Below are positions 20,271 to 28,479 of a DNA stretch of 64,000 nt, piece by piece. The notes below the pieces were generated by a model, which did no database searches, was not told the origin of the DNA, and worked only from the letters and a program-made list of their open reading frames with translations. The DNA comes from Bryoerythrophyllum caledonicum (Eukaryota > Streptophyta > Bryopsida > Pottiales > Pottiaceae): the NCBI GenBank assembly GCA_963971425.1, contig OZ020525.1, positions 9,655,560-9,719,559 of the forward strand, written 5' to 3'. The stretch's first letter is position 1. Each line of letters opens with the position of its first letter. The translations under genes and the position numbers were made by a program.

Positions 20271-20302
20271 CCACCACAGGATAGGCCAACGGGGAGGAGT
20301 TT

Positions 20303-20337
20303 GAAGACTGAAGACTGAAGACTGAAGACCGAAGACC
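20303..20337 (+). repeat. Five-copy GAAGACT/GAAGACC heptamer repeat
   Basis: Three GAAGACT units and two GAAGACC units run without interruption, just downstream of the candidate TATA box, so they probably lie at the start of the transcript. The repeat is conserved in all six LTRs. Confidence 0.85.
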
Positions 20338-20427
20338 ACAAGATTTGACAGAACTCCGTAGCAGACTATACGAAGTCGCAGCCAGATACCTCGCGTATTC
20401 TCAAAGCGCTCCCCTCTCTACACGACA

Positions 20428-20447
20428 TTTGGTGCTTCTACTGAGAG
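20428..20447 (+). promoter_or_regulatory. Primer-binding site (PBS) candidate
   Basis: Two bases after the LTR end, TGGTGCTTC(T/C)ACTGAGAG begins. The leading TGG is what pairing to a tRNA CCA end requires. It does not match the usual initiator-Met PBS (TGGTATCAGAGC). Unit 1 has T at 20439 where units 2-6 have C. Equivalent sites start at 28431, 36434, 44437, 52440 and 60443. The primer tRNA is not identified. Confidence 0.55.
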
Positions 20448-20476
20448 AATTTTGAGGCGACTTGCGTGGTTTTGCT

Positions 20477-22924
20477 ATGGGAGACGCTGATGGGACCGCT
20501 GGTGTTGGAGGAAGAGGCACCGGTGGAGTCCAAATGCCTATGGAGGACATTTTAGGGGCGTTGGCCCTATTCATGGAACAACATAGAGCAAATCAAGGTG
20601 GGCAAGGTGCCACTAAGGCTCTTAAAGCTGTTGTTTCCAAGATTGGAAGGTTCGATGGCAAGAACATCTCTAAGTTCTTGCGAACCTACGTGTGTGAGAT
20701 GGAAGTGCATCAGGTTGATGACAATCAAATGATGCACATCTTTGGTATGGCCGTTGTACCTGACATTCGCGACCGGGTGCAAGAGATCCGCGAGATGGTC
20801 ATCTCATGGCCAAACTTTGCTGAGCGGCTCCGAGATGAATACTTTGATGAAGACTCTGAGAGAATGACAAAGAGGTCATTTCTTGAATGGGTGGAGCAAC
20901 GGCCTGGGAATTCGATGGGTCCCAACGAGCTGTTGAGAGACTTTGAGAAGAAGTTCAGTCAACTACCCATGGCAGAGAGGCGCCTTTTGGATTCTAGGAA
21001 GGCAGAACTTTTTCTCCAAGCAACAGATGCTGCACTTGAAGACAAGCTGCTTCTACTCCTTGGAGATCGTACGACAGAAGGGGGCTTTACTAATGATTGG
21101 AGGAGGGTTGAAGAAACGGTGATTCTCTTGGCCAAACAACGGCGTGTGAGGTCAAGAGGCGTTGAAGTGGAGCCTATTCAGACTCCGAAGTCTCTTAAGG
21201 TGTCTTTTGCCCCAACACCTTCGACAACTTCGGGACCTACTTTGAAAACCACTAAGACCACCGAAGGAAATGCCCTCGAAGAACTTATTAAGGGTTTTCG
21301 AGAGCTAAGGGTGGAATTTACTGAGTTGAAGAAGGCTAGGGGAGCTTCTTCTTCCCAACCATCCGATGGTGCGAGGAAATATTCAAGGAGGTGTGTTTGG
21401 TGTGATGAGGAGACTGAGCACAATCTCAGAGGCTGTGAATCGTATGAAGAGGCACTCAAGAATGTTCATGTCTACTACAAAGATGGGAAGATTCACGATG
21501 CCTCAACAAACTCTCCATTGGGGACCAATTTTGGAAGAGGTGGAATGAGGAAGCTCATGGAAGAGAAGATGGCAAGATCCAGCTACGTACAAGTGCACGA
21601 AGCTGATACTTACCACGTTCAAGTCGAGCACCATTCAGATAAAGCTTTATCTGTTCAAACTCAAATATTAATGAAGAGAGGAGCTCAAGCCATCAGAAAT
21701 GCAACTGGATGGGAAGATCCAGTTGATGCAAATAGCATCAGGGCATTTATGTATGAAGAAAAGGACAATGATGAGCTCCGCGAGGCCTCCGTTGAAGAAA
21801 AACGTGTAAGACTTGATGCTGACGATGGTGTTGAGCCAGAAGCAAAGAGAAGATCTCCAGTGCAGAATGAGCCTGCAAAGGAGATGAGAAAGAGGGTTCC
21901 TACACGTTCAAAGCCGACGGACCCTAGTACTGTGCGCCCTAGTGATGCACCGTTACCAAAGGAATGGTGGGAGAAGAATAAAGAGAAAGAGAAGAATGGG
22001 CCAAGCAGACATTCCAGTGATAGCAAAAGAGGAGAAGAAAAAGGAGACTCTACCAAGGTGAAGGGAAAAATGCCTGCTTACAAGCTCCAGTCAGACATTG
22101 AGACCTCTATTGATCTGAAAGGGGTATTGGAGGAAAGGATCTTGGATGCCAAGATCGAATTTACATTGAGAGAAGCACTTGGCATAGCCAAGAAAGATTT
22201 CCATGAGTTAATCATTGACATCATCAAGAGGAAGAGGCAGATGACAGCTGAGGCTGTGATGGTCAGAGCTTTAGATACTCACATGACCGAAGATGAAGAG
22301 ACAGAGATTGGTGAGGTATTTGCTATGATGGATGAGCCAATAGGTCAAGAAGAAGAAGTTTCCAAGGAGGAAGCACGAACCTTTCAATTCTCTTATGATC
22401 TTCCCAACATGAAAGAAAATGAAGAGAAGATTGAGTTCGATCTACCATTTTGGGCTAGGGCCACTACTGAAACGAAGATAAAGCTCGGAGGGATCGATGA
22501 CCACGTTTTAGCCCTTGTTGATCATGGTTCAGAGATTAACATAATATCTCGAAATGTCTATGAGAAGGGCAAATGGCCAATCGACACGGATCATGGTTGA
22601 GTCATGAGAGCAGCTAATAGTGGACGGACTCGGTTGCATGGTGCTTGCCCTGCAGTACTCACGAAGATTGGAGATGTAGAGGTTGAACAAAATTTCTTTG
22701 TTCAAAATGTTAGCGCCTATCCGATAATTTTGGGCCAACCATTTATCACTGCTTCACGAATGGAGACCAAGGTGTTGGATGACGGATCTCATTATGCCCG
22801 TATCCGAAGTGTTGATGGAAAGAGGTCAGTGCAGTTCTTAACGGTGAGACCTGACAATGAGAGGCATCGACTTCAACTCAGAGAAATCCCTCTACCAACT
22901 TCTTCGAACTTCTCGGATTTCTAG
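20477..22924 (+). pseudogene. gag-protease polyprotein, unit 1 (one nonsense codon)
   Basis: This copy has the same reading frame and start as the intact copies, but a TGA at 22598-22600 replaces the TGG Trp codon (residue 708) of units 3-6. That leaves a 707-aa product cut just after the protease active-site region, and an open 106-codon remainder from 22604. The change is a G-to-A transition shared with unit 2 only. It keeps Gln35 (shared with units 2 and 6) and Val416 (shared with unit 3). Confidence 0.85.
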
Positions 22925-22938
22925 AGGGCACACGTGGG

Positions 22939-24069
22939 ATGTGGGGATCCACGGGTGCTAAGGGAACTAAGACTGGTAGATTCCCCAATGTACATACTAG
23001 TGTTAAGTGTGGATTTTTAAGTGTGACAAAATGTGGCTTTGAAAGATTTACGGGTGTCAAAGACTTGGACCCTGTATGTAGAAAGCTTGTGAAAAAGATG
23101 GAGAAAAATCTTAAAAAGATGAATGTTGTAGAGGTAGATGAAAGCATTTCTGGTATTTACGAAGAAAATGGAATGCCAGATGATATCTTACAGACTTTGC
23201 AAGATCTAGAGGCAGATAAGGATGAAGAGAAGATTACACATTGCATTGTCAATGTCCATACAAGTTCAATGTATCATGAGATTTCAACAGCAATAACAAA
23301 GCTGTGTGACTTCAAAATTGATGGACAGAGACCGGAGGCTGCAGTTTATACAAAATATAAAACTGTGGCCAAGAAAGTGAAGCCAGTGGCTACTCAGCTA
23401 CCATCTGATACTGATGATCATATCAAACAAGCTGAGAAAGAGCCAAGTTTGAGAGAAGCAAGAAGGATTGGACACAAGTTTACCAAAGAGACGTTGGTAA
23501 ACTTGAAGATTGGAGGAGATGATTTCTTGACTGAGCCGGAGAAGAAGAAATTTCAGGACATGCTTTCCATGCATGGAAAAGCCTTTGCTTCTTCGCCAGA
23601 TGAGATTGGGTGCGTTCAACCAAGTATTGTGGCACCAATGGTTATTTTTACAGTACCACATATACCATGGGATTTGAAGCCAATTCCAGTTCCTCGAGCT
23701 CTACTACCAAAGCTTGTGGAGCTGCTTAAGGAAAAGACACGCATGGGCATACTTGAGCCTTCGATGGCTCCATATTCCAACCGATGGTTCACAGTGCCAA
23801 AGAAATCGGGAGCATTGAGGTTCATTCAAGATATGCAGCCAGCAAATGGAGTGACAATCAGAAACAAAGGCTCAGGGCCTAATGTTGATGAAGTAGCTGA
23901 AGCATTTGCGGGGCATGCAATTTATTCCATTGGAGATCTATACTCTGGTTATGATCAATTTCAACTCGCTGCTGAGAGCAGAGATTTAACAACCATGAAG
24001 ACTCCACTTGGATTAGTGCGCATGTGTACATTGCCTCAAGGTGCTACCAACTCGGTGGCACATATGTAG
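22939..24069 (+). CDS. pol N-terminal ORF, unit 1: linker and RT fingers/palm up to an amber stop
   Basis: This 376-aa ORF lies in the -1 frame relative to gag-protease. The frame is open from 22861, overlapping gag-protease by 64 nt, and its first ATG lies 14 nt after the gag-protease stop. Residues 1-230 are a charged linker without a recognised domain. The RT follows: VPKKSGALRF near 286-295, and GDLYSGYDQ with the first catalytic Asp at 333, then TPLGLVRM and LPQGATNS. Translation then meets TAG at 24067-24069 in the same frame as the downstream ORF. RT is therefore split before the FVDD box, and RT activity would need readthrough. Val187 is shared with units 2 and 3. Confidence 0.85.
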   Translation: MWGSTGAKGTKTGRFPNVHTSVKCGFLSVTKCGFERFTGVKDLDPVCRKLVKKMEKNLKKMNVVEVDESISGIYEENGMPDDILQTLQDLEADKDEEKITHCIVNVHTSSMYHEISTAITKLCDFKIDGQRPEAAVYTKYKTVAKKVKPVATQLPSDTDDHIKQAEKEPSLREARRIGHKFTKETLVNLKIGGDDFLTEPEKKKFQDMLSMHGKAFASSPDEIGCVQPSIVAPMVIFTVPHIPWDLKPIPVPRALLPKLVELLKEKTRMGILEPSMAPYSNRWFTVPKKSGALRFIQDMQPANGVTIRNKGSGPNVDEVAEAFAGHAIYSIGDLYSGYDQFQLAAESRDLTTMKTPLGLVRMCTLPQGATNSVAHM

Positions 24070-24075
24070 AGCGCC

Positions 24076-26496
24076 ATGAATCAAATCCTAAGAGATTTTG
24101 TGCCTGAGAAAACCATACCATTCGTGGATGACATTCCCATGAAGGGGTGCGAGGAGAAAGAAAGAGACTTAACCATTCAAGATGATGGTTGCAGAGCCTT
24201 TGTGAGTAATCATATTGAAGATGTGGCCAAAATCTTGAGCAAATTGGAGGAGGTCAATTTGACTCTTTCCATTGAGAAGTCCAAGTTTGGGGTTGATGAG
24301 ATTTTGGTGGTTGGACACTTGTGTGGTTCTTATGGAAGAAAGCCTAATCCTGAGAAGGTGGATGCTATTGGGAGAATGAAGGCCTGTAGCAATGTCACTG
24401 AAGTAAGGAGGTTTTTAGGAGCCTGTGTCTTCTACCAAATTTGGATCCCTCATTTTGCTCATATATCAGAACCTCTTTACAAGCTATTGCGCAAGAGGAA
24501 CAAATTTGTTTGGCAATGTGAGCAAGACAAAGCTATGATAGAGCTGAAGAGAATCCTGGAGTCACCATCGGTTCTTAAACAAGTGAGTTATACTTGTGGA
24601 AGACCGGTGATTGTAACTGTTGATACAAGTCCAATAGCTATTGGATGGGCTGTTGGACAAGATGATGAAGAAGGGAAAAGATTTGCTATCCGATTTGGAG
24701 CAAGGATCTTGACAGAGCGACAAAGGGCTTATCCACAAGTAAAAAGAGAACTCTGGGGTGCCCTTACAACTTTAAAAGCAGACAGGAACTACTTGATTGA
24801 TGCGGAGGTAGTTTTAGAAACTGACTGCTTGCCTTTGCTGGGGATGATAACAAATTGTTCTTCACCAGACATTGCAATGCTACGCTGGATAGCCTACATC
24901 AAGTCTTTGAATCCTGTTCTAGTTCACATTGAAGGCAAAAAGAATTCAGTTGCCGATATGTTGTCTAGAGCAAGGTATTTCAAAGAAGAGGAGATGATGG
25001 CTCACGAACATGGTGAAGAATTGTTACACGGAGGCTATGAGATGAACATAGATGGTGAAAGCACGTCCACTAGAGTATTGCCTTTCAAGGATGAGCTGTA
25101 CGAAGGAAAGCTGAGAGATATTGGGCTCTATTTGAGCACAATGGAACGGCAAAGAAGTTGGATGGATAAGACATTCAAAGACATCAGACATCAGTCTTAT
25201 GGATATCTGCTGAAAGATGGATTTCTATGGAAGAGGGCAAAAAGAGCTGGTGATGTGCCTTTAAGAGTGGTGGGAGACTCTGGAACCAAGACCCAAGTCC
25301 TACAAGAGCTTCATGATACACTCTGGGCCGGTCACAGAGGAGTGTGGGCCACTTATACAAAAATCAAGGAGAGATATTGGTGGAAGGGGCTGTACAAAGA
25401 TGTTGAGGAGTTTGTAGCTTCTTGTGTAGTATGCCAATTACAATCCAAGGTGCGACACAGAGACGAATTGCATCCAACTTATCCCATTGCAATCCATTTT
25501 CAATGGATGATCGATTTGGTTGCTATGCCAAGTGCAATGTGGGGAATGAAGTACCTTGTTTTGGCCCGAGAAGAACTCTCAAACTTTGTTGAGGGAAGAG
25601 CATTGAGGACCAAGGCCACGGAGAATGTATGCCGATTTATACTTGAAGATATTTTTAGTCGGTATGGGAGTATTGGCCGAATGAGAGCTGACAGAGGAGA
25701 GTTGAATGCTACGGAAGCCAAAGAATTTTTCAAGCAATATGGTGCGCAGTTGAAACTGACAACTGCTTACAATCCTGAGGCAAACGGCAAGATCGAGAGG
25801 GGACATCCTCCAATCATTCATGCTCTAGTCAAAGCTTGCAAAGGGAAGCCTAGTTTATGGCCAAAATTGCTACCGTTTGCACTATGGGCTGATAGAACAA
25901 CACATAGTACGGTTACCGGTTACATGCCTGTAGAACTTATGTATGGGCAGAAACCTATCATGCCGGTGGAGAACGATATTCCCACATGGGTGTTTCTTTC
26001 ATGGGAAGATGGCATCAGTAGGGAAAGACTGTTGGAACTTCGTATTCAGCAGTTGGCAAGATTGCCTGAGGACCTTGAGATAGCCTTGGAGAAGATGAAA
26101 ACTGCTAGATTGGGCAACAAAGAACGCTTTGACAAAACACATCGATTGAGGAGAAAACAGATCAGAGAGGGTGATTGGGTCCTTGTATTTGATAGTACAT
26201 TGGAGCATCAACACAGCACGGTACGGAAATTTGCAAAGAGATGGATTGGACCCTATGTAGTGATTAAAGTGCACCTCAATGGCACTTATTCACTTCGAGA
26301 GTTAGATGGAGTTCCTCTTCGTGTACCAGTGGCTAAGAAACGAATCAAAGTCTTTCGAAGGAGTGACAGGTTTCATCTTGAAGACTTAGAGGACATTCTC
26401 GATCCACAACAATTTGATGACACTGATCAAGCTGAAGATGAAGATGAAGATTTAGAAGATGCAGTTCGGGACAACCAAGATAGTGAGGATGACTAA
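24076..26496 (+). CDS. pol C-terminal ORF, unit 1: RT palm/thumb, RNase H, integrase
   Basis: This 806-aa frame continues the pol frame after the amber. FVDD (16-19) is the RT catalytic box. RNase H carries Asp183, Glu225, Asp250 and Asp294 in TVDTS, KRELW, LETD and SVADMLS contexts. Integrase has the HHCC zinc site His413, His420, Cys450, Cys453 and the catalytic triad Asp480, Asp539, Glu574, then a GPY motif at 725-727. There is no chromodomain. The protein ends in a very acidic tail (DEDEDLED, QDSEDD). The ATG at 24076 is simply the first after the stop and need not be used. Together with the upstream ORF this is one pol gene broken once. Confidence 0.9.
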   Translation: MNQILRDFVPEKTIPFVDDIPMKGCEEKERDLTIQDDGCRAFVSNHIEDVAKILSKLEEVNLTLSIEKSKFGVDEILVVGHLCGSYGRKPNPEKVDAIGRMKACSNVTEVRRFLGACVFYQIWIPHFAHISEPLYKLLRKRNKFVWQCEQDKAMIELKRILESPSVLKQVSYTCGRPVIVTVDTSPIAIGWAVGQDDEEGKRFAIRFGARILTERQRAYPQVKRELWGALTTLKADRNYLIDAEVVLETDCLPLLGMITNCSSPDIAMLRWIAYIKSLNPVLVHIEGKKNSVADMLSRARYFKEEEMMAHEHGEELLHGGYEMNIDGESTSTRVLPFKDELYEGKLRDIGLYLSTMERQRSWMDKTFKDIRHQSYGYLLKDGFLWKRAKRAGDVPLRVVGDSGTKTQVLQELHDTLWAGHRGVWATYTKIKERYWWKGLYKDVEEFVASCVVCQLQSKVRHRDELHPTYPIAIHFQWMIDLVAMPSAMWGMKYLVLAREELSNFVEGRALRTKATENVCRFILEDIFSRYGSIGRMRADRGELNATEAKEFFKQYGAQLKLTTAYNPEANGKIERGHPPIIHALVKACKGKPSLWPKLLPFALWADRTTHSTVTGYMPVELMYGQKPIMPVENDIPTWVFLSWEDGISRERLLELRIQQLARLPEDLEIALEKMKTARLGNKERFDKTHRLRRKQIREGDWVLVFDSTLEHQHSTVRKFAKRWIGPYVVIKVHLNGTYSLRELDGVPLRVPVAKKRIKVFRRSDRFHLEDLEDILDPQQFDDTDQAEDEDEDLEDAVRDNQDSEDD

Positions 26497-26527
26497 GTTT
26501 GGCACATACCAGAGGATGTGCAGGTTT

Positions 26528-26539
26528 AGAGAGGGTGAA
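26528..26539 (+). promoter_or_regulatory. Polypurine tract (PPT) candidate
   Basis: AGAGAGGGTGAA directly abuts the start of the next LTR (TGTCCT at 26540), the expected position of the plus-strand primer. It is short and contains one T. The same sequence precedes LTRs 3-6. Confidence 0.6.
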
Positions 26540-28430
26540 TGTCCTAATGGAAATTCTTCCATCATGTACATACAAGTATTAGTCTTTATATGTGTGGATT
26601 TTAATAAGTAAGGAGTTGGGATAAAAAGGTTTGGCCGTGGTGAGAACCACGGTTTGAGGATTTGGGCAAGTGTTAGCATGTAGGTGCTGCACCGCTCTTG
26701 TCACTGCTCAGGGGGGTAGGTAGCGGGTTGACTGGTATTTTTCCTGCCTCACTAGCGAGCCAAGCCGTGGGCCGCTCAACCACTCGACGGGCTCGATCGG
26801 GTTCGAACCCGGACTGGCGGCGGCCACTGACCACGACATTTCCAGCCAACCAAGTCCACGACTTGGCGATCAGGTTGTGCGAATCAACACCTTTATACGT
26901 CCGTTCCATCAGCTACCTTACGATAAGTTTTTATTTATTTATTTTTTAGTTATTTTTTTTATTTTACTTATCTTGTTGGTTGGAAGGTCTAAATTTTTAG
27001 TCTTTCAATAAATAAAAGACTAGGGGATTTATGTGGTTGAAAGTGGAAAGGATAAGAAAGTAGCAAAGTACCTTGTGGGGTACTTTGGATAGGGTGACAT
27101 GGGCTGGAGTGCCGACGTCCACTTGAGGTGAAAAAGTTGGGAAAGATATTCCTTAGTGGGTGTGTGTGTGTGTGCGGGTGAGAGAGGAAGGGTTTGGAGC
27201 AGAACTTTGACTGTGTGTAACTCGTTGAGCTTGAACGATATGGAATTGAAAATTTGTGATCTTGTTCCTTGTTTTGAGAGCTTTCTATACTCGTTTTAAA
27301 TTTTGAATTCGGAGTTGTAGAGAAAAAGTTATTGAGGTTTTAATTCTGTGAAAACCCGAGGCCATCCATTGAGAGGCAGAGGTTTCGAGGAGCCACAACT
27401 TTTTCTGTAGTTCTCAATTTGATTTGAGATTTGGAGGGTGTATGCGTCTCTATCTTAGCTTTCTAGAAAGATATCACAATTGAGATTTGGAGTTGTGAGC
27501 AAGAAGTTATAGAGATTTGAATGAATAGGGGTAGGCAGAACTTTGATTGTCCATAACTTTTGGACAGTAGTTTGGAATTGTTTGAGAATTGGAAGGTGCG
27601 TAAACCATGGTCATAGCTCTTCAAAAAGTTAATACAATTGAGATTTGGAGTTTTGAAGAAGAAGTTATGAGCGATTGAATATCTGGAGGGGCAGAACTTT
27701 GAACTCGTATATCTTTCGGACAGTAGTTTAGATTGACTTGAAATTTGGAGGAGTGTTAGTTGTCTGAATTAGCTTTCCAGAGAGCTATTACACTTAGTAT
27801 TTGAAGTTTTGAGTCATCGGTGTCACTTGTTTGAAGGTTACAGCCTTGGTGAAACTTTTCCATTGTGTTTTTGAACACTTCTTTTGAGTTTCTTAGTGTT
27901 TTTGAACACTTGAAGACTTTGGAGTTGAAGGATGGAAGAATTGAAGACTTGAGGATTGAAGAGAAGAGAAGATGGGGACAAGTGTGTTGTGTCTTGTGGT
28001 CCGATTTCTTTTTTTGTGATTCCAAGCCAGTTTTGGAGGCTAGTTGTATTTCAATTCTGTTCTTGTAAACTTTGTTGCGGCGAAGTGGGGTTAATTGCCC
28101 ACACGGTCGTGTTTATGTCGTTCCCACCGGTGAGGCACGTTTGCTGGTCACCGTGGGTTTGAATTTTAGGAGCCAATCTTTCGGACGGTTTCAGCTTGTG
28201 GTCTGGCCGTCCCGTTTTACCCGTCCGAGGCCGTGGTTTCTTATCACCCACCTTTACCCTTAACCCTTTATAACCACCACAGGATAGGCCAACGGGGAGG
28301 AGTTTGAAGACTGAAGACTGAAGACTGAAGACCGAAGACCACAAGATTTGACAGAACTCCGTAGCAGACTATACGAAGTCGCAGCCAGATACCTCGCGTA
28401 TTCTCAAAGCGCTCCCCTCTCTACACGACA
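26540..28430 (+). repeat. LTR 2, shared between units 1 and 2
   Basis: This LTR acts as the 3' LTR of unit 1 and the 5' LTR of unit 2. It restores the perfect hairpin CCGTGG-TGAGAA-CCACGG (26635-26652) and the 14-bp palindrome CGGGTTCGAACCCG (26798-26811), both disrupted in LTR 1. I found no substitution unique to it. Confidence 0.93.
26798..26811. repeat. Perfect 14-bp palindrome in the LTR GC island
   Basis: CGGGTTCGAACCCG reads the same on both strands and contains GGTTCGAACCC, which fits the Pol III B-box pattern. It is present in LTRs 2-6 and broken in LTR 1 by A at 18797. It sits in a GC-rich ~230-bp island inside an otherwise AT-rich LTR, possibly a fossil tRNA/SINE-like insertion. 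Confidence 0.7.
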
Positions 28431-28479
28431 TTTGGTGCTTCCACTGAGAGAATTTTGAGGCGACTTGCGTGGTTTTGCT

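Larger units (their letters stand above)
18537..20427 (+). repeat. LTR 1 (leftmost)
   Basis: The LTR begins TGTCCT and ends ACGACA, giving the 4-bp inverted termini TGTC/GACA, and is 1891 bp long. It is followed after two bases by a TGG-starting primer-binding site. Its sections in order are a hairpin region, a GC-rich island (~18675-18905), AT-rich sequence with an AATAAATAAA motif near 19004, a GT microsatellite (19155-19172), four degenerate ~160-bp repeats (19196-19840), a GC-richer segment, a TATA-like TTTATAA (20264-20270) and a heptamer repeat (20303-20337). It differs from all other LTRs at 18543, 18625, 18632, 18797, 18834 and 19002, all within the first 466 bp and all transitions. 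Confidence 0.9.

Noticed and set aside
19753..20341. Several 60-97 aa ORFs on both strands of the LTR 3' half
   Set aside because: They are short, mutually overlapping and located in LTR repeats, promoter and leader. Their recurrence every 8003 bp only reflects the array.
20462..20476. Upstream TTG as the gag start
   Set aside because: Nuclear plant genes start at ATG. The ATG at 20477 begins a sensible gag N-terminus and is the first ATG of the frame.
21685..22056. 123-aa Ser/Phe-rich reverse-strand ORF opposite gag
   Set aside because: It is a shadow of the Lys/Glu-rich gag linker read on the other strand.
26797..26815. Functional tRNA gene at the GGTTCGAACCC motif
   Set aside because: No cloverleaf, anticodon arm or correctly ordered A box could be placed around it. 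Only the B-box-like palindrome is present.
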